From Medicago truncatula (lineage: Eukaryota > Streptophyta > Magnoliopsida > Fabales > Fabaceae): a stretch of DNA of 64,000 nt. The position numbers and the translations under genes were made by a program. Where the stretch lies: the NCBI RefSeq assembly GCF_003473485.1, contig NC_053045.1, positions 63,737,994-63,801,993 on the forward strand, in the 5' to 3' direction. The notes below the pieces were generated by a model. The model was not told the DNA's origin. It ran no database searches and saw nothing but the letters and a program-made list of their open reading frames with translations. Below are positions 50,358-61,255 of this stretch, in pieces; the stretch's first letter is position 1, and every line of letters begins with the position of its first letter.

Positions 50358-50429
50358 GGATTCTTTTGTATGGACCACATTGCACCATGAGTTTATGTTG
50401 TCCACAACATCCAAGGACCTCTATAAATA
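50358..50429 (+). promoter_or_regulatory. 72-bp promoter-like module, copy 2, upstream of hairpins
   Basis: It is the second copy of the 48849 module and ends in TATAAATA (50422-50429). A transcript starting about 30 bp downstream would begin near 50450-50460 and include all three hairpins at 50497-50867. Confidence 0.55.
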
Positions 50430-50496
50430 CATCCTCTCCAGTTTTCAGCTTCAATACCATCAAAACACACAAACACACCAAAGAAAACCATGCAAA

Positions 50497-50597
50497 TTTT
50501 TGTCATTAAGCTGATGATCTTTCTCATGCGGTCGCAAATAGATGAGTTAACTCTCTATTTGACTGCATGATGAAGATCCTCAACATGCTGTCAAAAA
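50497..50597 (+). ncRNA. miRNA-like hairpin 1 of 3
   Basis: The two arms (about 50497-50541 and 50555-50597) pair over roughly 40 positions with small bulges. The 5' arm reads CTGATGATCTTTCTCATGCG; the 3' arm reads GCATGATGAAGATCCTCAAC. The loop is short. Size and mismatch pattern suit a plant miRNA precursor. No known miRNA was recognised in it. Confidence 0.5.
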
Positions 50598-50628
50598 TAC
50601 AAACAAGCACACCAAAGAGACCATGCAA

Positions 50629-50726
50629 ATTTTTGTCATTGTGCTGAGGATCTTTCTCATGCTGTTTTAAATATATAGATCTCTTTATAACGGCATGATA
50701 AAGATCCTCAGCATGCTGTCAAAAAT
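50629..50726 (+). ncRNA. miRNA-like hairpin 2 of 3
   Basis: The arms 50629-50664 and 50691-50726 pair over TGCTGAGGATCTTT, then TCATGC with one mismatch between, plus an ATTTTTG base. It is a tandem relative of hairpin 1, about 132 bp downstream. The pair share the upstream ACCAAAGA..CCATGCAAAT context. The 3' arm GATAAAGATCCTCAGCATGC differs from hairpin 1 at few positions. Confidence 0.55.
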
Positions 50727-50774
50727 ATATAGATACTCCTTGATGTCTCCTTGATAGACTATAACTCAAAAATA

Positions 50775-50867
50775 TCAAGAGGTTGCTATGAGTTAGATCT
50801 TGCTGCCTGCAAGATGAATATGTCATTTGACAAGGCAGCAGGATCTAAGTCAAAGAAATCCTCTTGA
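50775..50867 (+). ncRNA. miRNA-like hairpin 3 of 3
   Basis: The 5' arm TCAAGAGG, then GTTAGATCTTGCTGCC, faces the 3' arm GGCAGCAGGATCTAAG, then CCTCTTGA. The upper stem is 16 positions with G:U-type or single mismatches and the base is an 8-bp perfect stem. Its sequence differs from hairpins 1 and 2, so it is not a simple third tandem copy. Confidence 0.5.
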
Positions 50868-51354
50868 AAACATCTTCCCAAAAGATTCATCATTTATGTT
50901 ATTATGATTTTTTTTAATTGTTTATTTGTCTCATGTTGCTTCAATTTATGTTATGTACCTTTGTTCTATTTTTTTTCAAGGCATTTGCAACGAAAATGAT
51001 CCAAACAAAAGGGTCTGATGTAGTTCGGACTTTAAAATCCGGAATAGCTTCATGCATTCCGGATTATAAAATTCAGAAATCCTCAGTAACATTTTGGCCG
51101 GTGACGTTTCACCAAAGGTTATGCCGGTTAGTGGAGTTTTAATACGTTTTTTGGACGGTTTTGAATGAAAAATAAGTTTTCTTGACTTCCAAATTACCTA
51201 TGACTTGTTTTAGGCTATAAAAAGACTTGGATCTTCAACATTTTCCTTCATTCTTCTTCACCCTCCTTTCTTACATTTTCTTCAAATTTTTTTAGTTTTT
51301 TAGGTAGATTTAAGGAGTGTTAGTGGTGTCATGGTCATTGTTGACCGCTCATAC

Positions 51355-52689
51355 TGTTAGAATAAGCCCTAATAACCAATCTATATTGATTGGGTTTGGC
51401 TTTGTATCATGATATTGATATATATATATATATATATATAATAACAAGGCATTTCTTTATTGATTTTGTTTTGTTTCAAAATAATAAAGTCCCTAGAATA
51501 GTTAGTCCGTTTAATGGAACATTAAGTATAACTTAATTGTGAGACCCCATTAAACATAAGGAAACTACTCTCAAAGTATCCGTAGTCAAGCTTTATTGAG
51601 AAGTGGGATATCATTAAAGCATAGAGACTATTATGTAGGTAGACTGATGATCACATCTCACAGATCATGGATAAAGAGTTATCAAGTCTTCACATAGATA
51701 TAAATATTAGGAGTAATATTTATATTGGATTGATCCGCCATGAGAATACTACATAGTAAAAGTTATGAAAAGTGTCATAAGATATTCTCATAGTGATAGT
51801 GGTGTATTCCACCCTTCGACCTGAAACCACTATGTACCCTAGATGTTGGAGTCGAGTGCTTTGTCACCATTCAAACGTTGTCCGTAACAGGATGACTATA
51901 AAGTTGGTTGATGGGTACTCCATGAATCATGTTGAGGGACATGAGTGACCTAGATGGAATTTGCCCCTCCTACATAACAGGAGAAATGTCTACGGGCCCA
52001 ATATTGAACTAGACAAGGATGACACGGTCTATGCCTTGTGTTCAATATAGACATGAGGGCAAAAGGGTAATTATACACATGATCATTATCACAGAAAGGT
52101 TTCGTCAGATCACATGACATTCTCGTCACTTGGGTAGCAGTGATGTGTTGCTTGATACCGCTCACTGTTTATAATATTAAATATGTGATTTAATATTATT
52201 GCCAACGTTACGGGAACCTATAGGGTCACACACAAAGGACAGATAGATGAGAGAAATAAATAAGTAAGACTTATTTATAAAATAATAAGTGAGACCTATT
52301 TATAAAATAATAAGTGAGACTTATTATTAATTAAATAATTAAATATGATTTTATTATTTAATTTACGAAAAATAAGAGAAACGCGGTTCACCGTAAGGTA
52401 CGGTGTATTTAAGTGTTGTCTTGTTGTCCACACAAGTGATTCTATAAATAGAACCCTTGTGTTGAAGCATTACTTACTTTTTGTGAGTGCTTAACCTAAT
52501 TCACAAAAGTTGTGAAACTCAGCCGCCGCTCTCTAAACCTTGTTCTCTCTGAATCTTCGTTGGAATTGGCTAGCACCAGTCATCGGAGAAGTTCTGTTCG
52601 TGTGGACTGAGTAGAGGCATCGCTGCTTTGCTTTGCTCGTGATCAGAAAGATTTCTGCTACAAAGGTTCTGCTCTTCAAGAGGTAAACA
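51355..52689. mobile_element. Probable solo LTR (Ty1/copia-like), ends uncertain
   Basis: It begins TGTTAGAATAAGCCC, a wording common in plant copia LTR starts, and may end GAGGTAAACA near 52689. No coding is seen. The putative flanks CATAC and CATGA share only three of five bases, so the ends are not confirmed. A TA microsatellite lies at 51418-51440 and an 'aataagtgagac' tandem repeat at about 52260-52325. Confidence 0.45.
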
Positions 52690-52952
52690 CATGAATCTTA
52701 AAGTGTTTAAGTTTTTATTTGATTTGTGATTAATGATTTAATCAAGATCCGTTTCAATGGGATTTCTTCCGTAAAGAGGATTTAAATTTTGAAAAACCCC
52801 TCTTAAAATCCCTTCACATACGACCCCTGCAATTGCATTGCACCTTATGCAGGGGTCGTATAACGGTCAACATAGATCCTTGACATCAAAGAAAGACACA
52901 AAATATTTATATCGTAGTTGTCCGGATTACATATTCCATAAACACTAACAAT

Positions 52953-52980
52953 CTGGTCCAGATTACGTAATCTGGACCAG
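52953..52980. repeat. 28-bp perfect palindrome
   Basis: CTGGTCCAGATTAC is followed directly by its exact reverse complement GTAATCTGGACCAG. Shorter words of the form GGATTnnnnAATCC recur through 48.8-53 kb (for example near 48828, 50286 and 51032). Confidence 0.9.
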
Positions 52981-53953
52981 GGGTATTTATGGAATTTTTA
53001 CAAGGCGCGCGAGAAGACAACAGGGTGGAAAAGTAATAGTCTAATTTTGGTCCTCATGCAGTCATGCTTGACTGGTGGGGGACAGCCACCCCTTTGGACC
53101 AGTGTTTATAATTCAAGATCCATTCACGAGTATGGTTGGAGAGTCCTATTTTGAGTTTTTTAGTTGCTATAAATTACTATATAATTAAAACTAAAAAGTA
53201 TATTCTGGTGGAAAGTTCATGCATGAAGTTCTAGTTTATAATATAAAAAGGACGGGAGATGGTATTTTATTTTATTTTTATGATTGGCGTTCACGTCTAC
53301 ATTTGTAATTGGACCCCAATTCAGTACTTTCTGATTCCAACATTTACTAGTACCGAATTTCATTCAATCGGTCAAATTCATTAACAAGTTACTCCACTTA
53401 TTGCTATCTCAATGAGCAATTTTTATTTGTCATATTCTACAATCTGATTTACTTTATTGTTTTGAACGGCCTTATTTCTTCTACCCATTTGTCCAGCCAT
53501 GATGAAATAAACATTTTTCGTTGATACTTGAGCTGCTGCGAAATGTATGAACTGAAAGGTAAGTTTGAGGATCTCTCAAACATATTCCCAAACATGCTTC
53601 ATGCTCATGCTTGAATTGCATTGGTAAGTTGTAGTCAGACAACCAGATGACTGTGCTACATACATACACTACTGCTATAAATAATGAAGGCCCTGTGGAT
53701 TCATTGCCACTTATCATTTGCTTTAATAGTGAATAATATTAGGTAGACGAACAAGCAAATGCATATTTTAAAGTAATTTTCATTAATTATTTTGTATAAA
53801 CAAATAAAAATGCTTCCAATAATCCCAACTCAAAAGGCAAAATTGCCCCCATAACACATCACTAGGAAAACTGTGCAGAAACACCTCTGTGCCCTGTGCT
53901 AAGGGGTTTTACACAGTCACCTAAAGAAGGAAAAACTGTGTATGTGCATATGG

Positions 53954-55044
53954 TTATTCAACATTAAATTTAGCAGCCAAATGGCCAACTCTAACAGCAA
54001 TTTTACTCCCATAATAAACATCCTTGCAATTGTATGCTTTCAAGGGTCTTGCTTCAAATGTAATGGACTTGTTAGTTGCAACCTCATTAGTTGTTCTCTT
54101 GTAAGTATTGAACCACTTAGCTTGCATGTAGCTATTTCTTCTCCATGGAGGTACATGCATATCCATTGTTTTCATAGAATCCTTAATAGCACTGCACATT
54201 ATCCTCACAACCCTTTTCAGCTCTTCCACTTTACCAACAAATACTAAAGGGAAAACATCAAGTAATGAAGTATATTGATTTGTGGGTCGAGCTATTTCAA
54301 ATTCAGCCATAAGGGATGTTTCAACAATGTAACGATTTCCACCATAATTCACATCAATGTACTCATAGTCACCCGATGGAAATTTTCTATTTCTTTCCCA
54401 CTTAGATTTGCAAAGCCCTGTACACAAAAAGTACAACAAAAAAAACATTAAAACAAATTCCACAATTTGAATTGAAAGAAATTCAATCAGTATTAAAACT
54501 TAATCAAATTTTTTAATTTAAACCTGTTTTTAAATTTGATTTAATCTTAATTTAAATTTAAATCAAATTTAATCTTCTAATTAAATCAATATTAACAAAT
54601 GAATGAATGAATTAAGCAAAGGTAAACAGTAAGTAAATAATTACCAGCATCAAATCCTCTTTCCCGCAAGCGTGACATCACCATGCGTTTGAATCCAGGC
54701 GAAGATTTGTCACCACCAACAACTTCAATTGCAAGTTCAGCCTCTCTTCTAATCTTCTCTTTCACAGTATCATTAAAAATCTCTTTCAGTATCTCCCTCT
54801 TCTCCTCGTAATCATACCACTCAAAATCACGATCCTCCTTATCAAAAGCAACCGCATCTTCTTCTGCTCTCACAGAATTCTTCTCCAAGAACGATTTCAC
54901 AAGATCTGATAAATCGGTTGAACTTTCAGGTGAGTGTTCGCTTCCACTACTTTCACATAGCCTCACACGCGCCACCTCATCACTCTCAAACGCCGCCGCT
55001 ACCCTCTCAAACCTCACCGGAATAATCCTTCCCATTTCTAACAT
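53954..55044 (-). CDS. DUF506 family protein (PDDEXK-like), copy 1
   Basis: Two exons on the - strand (55044-54645 and 54417-53954) give 287 residues. The order of blocks is typical of plant DUF506 (Pfam PDDEXK_6): SDLVKSFLEKNS, an acidic stretch before FEWYDYEEKREIL, LRERGFDAGLCKSKW across the splice, GDYEYIDV, AEFEIARPTNQY, a long helical part and PPWRRNSYMQAKW. Some family members (RXR) restrain root-hair growth in Arabidopsis; the biochemical role is not settled. ATG 55035, three codons in, is an equally good start. A TATAAATA on the gene strand lies about 225 bp upstream. Exon 2 looks identical in DNA sequence to that of the copy at 61256, while exon 1 has diverged. Confidence 0.88.
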
Positions 55045-55573
55045 GGTGCTTGAATGAATAAAGTTATACTATATCTATATTTATATATCTCTCAATGGCA
55101 TGCAAATGAATGAATTAAGTGATAGTTAATAAAGGATTATATAAGTATATGTTGTTGAAATGGTGAAATAGTGTTAACATAAATTAATACTAAGGACGAA
55201 TTAGAAAGAAAGAGAGAAGATGACAATGAGATGGAGTAAGAATGATGCTACAGGGAAACGGCGTCTTATTTATACATAAAATCTCACTTACACATTTGTC
55301 TTGTAGCAGCATGAATGTAGTCACTATTATAACATTTTTGGCCGAATATAGTTCCCTAAAGCGTCTAGATTCACTTTTACAATATTGAATGTGAAATTTA
55401 TTAATCTTCCACAAAATGAGAATATACACGTGTAACAATTACTCTATTAGTATTAGTAATTACTAGTATATTAAAAGCACAAGATGAGAATATACCAAAA
55501 AAATTACTCATTTGATCTCATTTATAAATAAAAATTCGTAGCTACATTCAATTACTAATATATTTGACCAGTG

Positions 55574-55717
55574 CTCTCTCCATTTTTAAATATTAGTAAA
55601 ATTGATTTTTCAGGTTCATTCATTTAATGATGTATGTGGTTCATATTATGAACCACATACATTATTAAATGAATGAATCTAAAAGTAAATTTTGCTTATA
55701 TTTAAAGATGGAGGGAG
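55574..55717. mobile_element. Stowaway-like hairpin MITE
   Basis: Left CTCTCTCCATTTTTAAATAT faces right ATTTAAAGATGGAGGGAG. The centre is a near-perfect hairpin (ATGTATGTGGTTCATA and its reverse) with arms of over 30 bp. TA follows the right end; the left flank is degenerate. The corresponding part of the second DUF506 unit lacks it. Confidence 0.7.
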
Positions 55718-55756
55718 TATTATATATCAAATACAATAATTATTAAATAAATTTAA

Positions 55757-55885
55757 AATGTATTTCATTTGTTCCAAAATATAAGCAAAAATAGGTTAAC
55801 ATAAAATTAATGTATTTAGTACAAATTTTATACTAAATACATTAATTATTTTAATCAATTTTTCTTATATTTTAAAAGAGAGAGT
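55757..55885. mobile_element. Second small Stowaway-like hairpin
   Basis: Left TTCCAAAATATAAGCAAAAA faces right TTTTTCTTATATTTTAAAAGA. The centre pairs TTAATGTATTTAGTA with TACTAAATACATTAA. It is also missing from the other DUF506 unit. Confidence 0.6.
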
Positions 55886-56104
55886 AATTGTTAATCATAA
55901 TTTTGATTCGAGGAGTACAAAATTAGGCTTGACCAAAAAAAAAAGTTACAAAATGATAATGATCCATCATGTGTATGTGATCATTTTTCAAGAAAAATAA
56001 ATAATCATGTGATCATAGTACGGTGTTTTTTTTTTTTTTTTTTACTAATTTGACGCATACAAGTTGAAGTAATAGAAAGAAAAAAAAAAACCGTAAAAAA
56101 AAAA

Positions 56105-56467
56105 GCTAAATAACACCGGGTGCATGTTTGAGGTTTTGTAATAAATTGATCATTTAAGTTATTTTGGTCATAAGTAAAGTTTGAGGTTTGTAATAGATTG
56201 ATTATTTTAGTCACACATAAAACATTTAAGTTTGTAAAAATGTTTGATTTAGTCATTCTGACACATCATCGTTTTTGTAATGTTTAATTAACAAAAGGAC
56301 TAAATTGAAAACATTTACAAACTTAAACACTTATGTGTGACTAAAATAACTTAAAAGACAAATATGTTGCAAACCTCAAACTTAAAGGCTTACGTGTTAC
56401 CAAAATAACTTAAAGAACTAATCTATTACAAACCTCAAATTTAAAGGATCCCTGATGTAATTTAACC
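56105..56467. mobile_element. Foldback MITE, probably Mutator-like
   Basis: Inverted arms of about 160 bp share AACTTAAA, CTATTACAAACCTCAAA and similar words in both orientations. Ends GCTAAATAACACC and TGTAATTTAACC agree loosely. Both sides carry a T followed by A-runs (TAAAAAAAA), compatible with a 9-bp duplication but of low complexity. Confidence 0.65.
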
Positions 56468-56504
56468 TAAAAAAAAGTTGAAGTAACAAGTTTATATAAC
56501 ATAA

Positions 56505-56507
<3 letters not shown>

Positions 56508-56580
<73 letters not shown>
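56508..56580. repeat. AT microsatellite
   Basis: An uninterrupted run of more than thirty AT units. Such runs are unstable and often collapse or expand in assemblies. Confidence 0.95.
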
Positions 56581-56582
<2 letters not shown>

Positions 56583-56831
56583 ATTAATCCTAAAACATGA
56601 CTAAATTTATCTCATAATTTAAACCAAAAATGCAGCAATTTTAAATTTCTTGATGGGTAGGTTTACCATTTTATTATGTTTTTAATTATCCGATTCAAGA
56701 TACTAGTCTTTGCCGTGCGTGTAAAGAATCAGTGGCGAAGCCTTGTTAGCTAGGGATCGAGTGCGCCACAACCCACCCCACCAAAATAATTTAATTTCTT
56801 TTATAGGAGAAATTATTAAAATATCATTGGG

Positions 56832-56940
56832 TGGGATGGCTTTCAAAAATTGAAAAGCCAATGAGATGCCTTGAACAATGATATCCTTATGTTCCATACC
56901 ATAGTTGTGAACAGGAAGTAACAAAAACTCAAGAAGAGTG
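56832..56940 (-). pseudogene. Inverted INTS3-like fragment
   Basis: On the - strand it reads TLLEFLLLPVHNYGMEHKDI, then SLAFQFLK, matching the intact copy at about 44612-44715. It is placed head to head with the + strand fragment that begins at about 56941. Confidence 0.85.
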
Positions 56941-57470
56941 TAGCGCACACCATCCTCCAAATGAGATTATTCTGTCTGATGTGGTTCCTAGATGGGCTGT
57001 TATTGGTTGGCTTTTGACAACTTTTAGGAGGAAGAATTACGTTGACGCCAATGCGGAACTGGCTTAGTTTTATGATTGGCTCTTTTTTGATGAAAATGTG
57101 GACAATAAGATGAAGATAGAGCCTGCTATTTTGTTGACGGTGCATTCTATTTCCCAGTATTTTGACATGTCACATGACCAACAGTACTCTTCTTGAGTTT
57201 TTGTAACTTCTTGTGGACAACTATGATATGGAACATAAGGATATCATTGTCAAAAGGCATCTCATTGGCCTTTTGATTTCTTGAAAGCAAAGGTGTGATT
57301 CAGTCGCATAATGTTTTGACTTCTTCTCCTACATTGTCTCCTTCTCTAAAAGAGGGATTGAGTAGGCTATTATCATCTGGAAAGCTTGAAAGTTCTAAAG
57401 GATTTCTTCCAGGTATGTTCTAGTCTATCATGCTTACCTTCAAGTTTCTTAAATTTATCTTTAATCTAAG
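56941..57470 (+). pseudogene. INTS3-like duplicated fragment, broken
   Basis: It matches 44382 to about 44900 on the + strand, including PPNEII, VVPRWAVIGWLLTTFRRK and the 'cttccaggtatgtt' exon end. A TAG replaces the leucine codon after NAELA at 57066, and small indels shift the frame near 57165-57180 and 57250. It is a pseudogene with no start codon of its own. Confidence 0.9.
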
Positions 57471-57529
57471 AGTTCACATGATTAACAACTTAACAACTTT
57501 ATATAAGATAAAATGATGATATTTTAGGG

Positions 57530-58865
57530 TTTTAAATCCAAAAAGGCGCATTTAATGAACCGGGACGCGGACCCACCCGGAGAAAACATATATGAGAAAC
57601 CAAAGATCGGAATCGGAAGATTCACATGATTCCACCACTCCCACGATTTTTCAAGGCGATCCGGACAACTCCCCACCAAATTCTGATTCCAGTCGTACAC
57701 GAGCACGCCAAGGGGTGGCAAGACTGTAGTAGCGTACGATCTTACGTTTCGAATTGGGATCTAGTCTACCATGGCCTAGAGGTAGTGTCTCATCTACATC
57801 TTCCAACCAATATGTCTCGAGAATTTTAACAGCCTTCTCATAAATTTCTTTGTTGTCATGACTCTGCAAGTTTTCGATTTTTCCAATCCCTCAGCATCAT
57901 CTATCATCTGAGCATACAAGTTGACATCTCCCGTGTTACAAAAGCTTTTCTCCGCTTCTCCAACCTTTAGAAAATTCTCAAGACCATCTAAACAGACAGA
58001 AACAATTTTTGGATCAGGGCAAACAAGCAAATCACACAGAGGCTTAATGCAACCATGGCTCACCAAGTACCTTGCAATAACAGCAACATTGGGAAATTTA
58101 ATATGTAAACTCTCAATAATAGTATAAAGCAGAGCCAAAAAATAACCGTTAAAAATAACTTCACATACTTGATTTGCTCATGAGTACCATCAGATGTAGC
58201 ATTACGGAGTGCACATGCAGCTTCTTTTTTAATCGCAAGCTCGGCATTTTGAAGAAGATTGACTAGGGGAGCAATCAGACCAGCTTCGATAACAGCCTGC
58301 ATTATACATAAAAGGTTGAGTTCACAACGCTTTTTCGGTAAATAAGGCAACTAAAAATCACATACTTAGCACTTGGCAGTAAAATGCAAGCAAAACTAAG
58401 ACCCAACCTAAAACAGAAAATATAATATCAATAGTCAAGCACCACAATACATCCCCTTCAATGATGTATTTACTACAAAATGGAAAATAAAGGTATACAT
58501 CACCATCCAACTATTACTCTGATTGGTGTGTAACCTGATAACTAAATATATCATCAACAAGACTATAAGTTAATATTGCACCACGTCTCCATGTTAAAGA
58601 ACATGTAGCTTCAACTTATATGCATCGAACTTGAAGAAAAGCATAAGCAATACAGAAACTAACATTGCACATTATTATACATGATCGATATGTAACATTA
58701 TTTGAGTATAAAAAAGATGGGATTTATTAGCTTACTTGTATCCGCTCCCTGTTTCCAACTACAATGTTTGATATAATCCAGCAAGCGTCCTTCTTAATAC
58801 TTTCCTTGTGGTTTTGGATCAACAGGCTCAAAAGGAATGGGAGTAAACCATGATTGATAATAGCC
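57530..58865 (-). pseudogene. Importin-alpha C-terminal fragment, with introns
   Basis: On the - strand, three exon-like blocks carry armadillo repeats. About 58863-58743 reads [13 protein letters not shown], then [12 protein letters not shown]. 58298-58168 reads AVIEAGLIAPLVNLL, then [20 protein letters not shown]. 58075 downward reads [20 protein letters not shown], then [20 protein letters not shown]. Splice-like ends (CAG|GCTGTT, TCAA|GTATGT) remain, so it arose from genomic DNA, not from mRNA. One A is missing from the A-run after GLEK (about 57880), shifting the frame just before the expected [20 protein letters not shown]. The N-terminal half, including the importin-beta-binding domain, is absent. 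The intact gene would be a cytosol-to-nucleus import adaptor. Confidence 0.88.
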
Positions 58866-58951
58866 TGACAAATAGAGTCCTACCAAATCAAGTAATTCTC
58901 ACAGGTGACACATATTGAGATGACAAAAAGACAAGGGGTGAGAAGAGACTA

Positions 58952-59092
58952 GGCTTAAATGCTCTTTTGGTCCCTTAACTTGATTTCAAGTATCGGTTTG
59001 GTCCCATAAGTAATAAAAAGTCTGTTTAGGTCCCTTAACTTTATTAAAAGTATCAGTTTGGTCCTTTCTGTTAATTTAATTCAAAAAACGTT
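58952..59092. mobile_element. Left half of a Mutator-like MITE
   Basis: It starts GGCTTAAATGCTCTTTTGGT and shares AAAGTATCAGTTTGGTCC and CTGTTAATTTAATT with the element at 1-230. It breaks off at about 59092, where sequence of the tandem duplication resumes. Confidence 0.65.
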
Positions 59093-60040
59093 GAATATCA
59101 CTTGACTTCTTTAGCATCATTAGATGAGGTTGATACAGATATCAGTATAGAGACTTGAGCTGAGGTTGACTTTCAAACACCATTCTTTTTAATTTAGTGG
59201 TATTGGGCATGTAAAATGTGATAGATAGCCTTCTTTAGGGGAACTCGTCAGCAAAAGTTCCGCCAAAAACAAATATCCTGCAAAGTTTATATATCAAACC
59301 AATGCATACATCACCATTATCATCCTGGTTTTGGTGATCATCAGTGACTCGTTTTGTCGGTTGTAAACCTTGTGTAAAGTGTGGGGATTATCTTGTTGAG
59401 AGATGTTTGAAGCAGATGGATACAACTTTCAATTTTGGTGATAATCATATATTGCAGATTTATGGATTCACTCAATAGTCATTGGTTAGTAGACAAGTAT
59501 GGAGTGGGACTAGCAATCCTCTTGAGGTCAAAGATGAACTTGGTTTGCTTTCTTCTTCTTATGCAGTTTATTAGTCGGAAAACTCTTCACATCTGCGTAT
59601 GTTGATGGATTAGAATGTGTAAGCATATTTAGTTGCAGAAATAGAAATTTCGACTCCTTATCATTATTTGTGGTAGAAAGTACACTGAGAAACAGGAAAG
59701 CCGGATATGCATTTTCTTGGTTTGATATATTCTTCTGTTACCTCTCCCTCTCAGTCTTAAAGCTTCTGAACTTAAGTTTGTAGAATTGTATGTAATTTTA
59801 CACAAATTCGTGTGAAGTAATGGAAAGGTTTCACAGTGGCTTTGCATATAAAATATATCATTGTCTATTGTTCATTGTATTTTATGCTTGTAGCTGTTTA
59901 TTTTGACTGCTGATGGCAGTTATGAAGTTAGAACCTTAATATAGTATACTGAACTCCAATCATTTTGGAATTCTCAATGGTTTTTAACAAAATGTAGTAG
60001 CCTAGTAGGTAAATTTTGTGGAATGTTAGTTAAATATCAA
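59093..60040 (+). repeat. Second copy of the 46.0-47.7 kb duplicated segment
   Basis: It aligns piecewise with 46017-46170 and 47030-47660. It has lost the WAPMGPKGK part but keeps CCTGGTTTTGGTGATCATC and the following flank. It has about 150 bp near 59430-59550 that is missing from the first copy. Confidence 0.75.
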
Positions 60041-61183
60041 AACAAGATTTGGTGAGGATTATAACAGTAGCTGTTGTGCTTGATGATTTTCGATTACCTG
60101 CTTATGCCCACCATGTTACATAACATATTGACCATGTTGTTATCAACTACCAGTCTTGCATAGTCCATTGATTCAGGCATTGGATTTCAATATCTCTTGG
60201 TTGAGAATTTGTCTAATGGAACTTTCCTCACAATTGAGCTGCAATATAATATGGTCTATGTGAAGTAGATGAGGTGGTCACTGGTCAGAAATAAATCAAT
60301 AGATATTTGCACAAACTCAGCTGCAATATTAATATGGTCTACGTTCTTTCTATGAATGTTCAACATGATCATTTGTATGAGTAAGACTATATCCTCCTAA
60401 TACTCTTACTATTATATTTTGTTAAAAAGGTATTAAATGAAAAAGTTTGAAAGCAAAAGTTACTTAATTTACCTTCATTATTGAATAATAATAACTAAGA
60501 TGCTTATCAACGATATCAATAGAAGGGTGACATTTTAGTTAGACTGGAGGAATATATACCAAATTAGGTTGTAACCTTCATATAGTTGTTAAGCAACTTT
60601 CAAGGGTGACATTTATGGTTTTGGTATTGCTCTTGTTGAGCTTCTTCCTAGTTGGAGGCCAGTTTCTTACTACTTTCTGAAGACCTGTCATTGGTTATTA
60701 GATGTTTGGATCCTCTGCAAATAAGGGTAGGAGGATAGAAAAGATTGAGTTGAAATAGAGAGTTGATGAAGAGAGAACGAAGAATCAAAGATGGCGAAGA
60801 TGCAATTTTGGTATGTTATACTCTACAATATGATATCTCTATTTGTTTTGAACAAGCCATATCTCTTCTTTTTGGTCTTAACCCTTCTATTCTAATAATT
60901 TGGAGTTTGGTTCGAAGGTAAGTAATATTTGTCATAGGATTGTTTCAGCCGAGATTTAAATTCAAATTCTTCCGAACAATTCGTTCATTATAGGTGGAAT
61001 GAGACTTATCACTACCATTCATAGAGAATAACATTATGTAGAGGAACAACCAAATATCTACGGAGTAGTAATTTTCACAAATAATTATCTTGAATAAATA
61101 GATAAATTAAAATGCTTCCAATAGTCCAAAATCAAAAGGCAAAAATTACCCCTTAACACAGCTCTAGGAAAACTGTGCTAAAG
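60041..61183. other. Intergenic region
   Basis: I see no protein-like pattern and no element ends here. It separates the duplicated INTS3-side segment from the second DUF506 gene. Confidence 0.4.
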
Positions 61184-61255
61184 CACCTCTGTGCCCTGTG
61201 CTAAGGGGTTTTACACAGTCACCTAAAGAAGGAAAAACTGTGTATGTGCATATGG

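Noticed and set aside
50775..50867. Similarity of hairpin 3 arms to miR167 or miR172
   Set aside because: Words such as GATCTTGCTGCC look vaguely similar, but the order of bases does not match either mature miRNA over more than short stretches.
51313..52885. Longer element ending in TGTTGACCG / CGGTCAACA around the copia-like LTR
   Set aside because: The 9-10-bp inverted ends are suggestive, but the flanking bases do not form a target duplication, so I kept the TGTTAG start instead.
53942..54247. 101-codon + strand frame, identical at 61244-61549
   Set aside because: It is the antisense shadow of DUF506 exon 2. Its conservation is explained by the identical exon.
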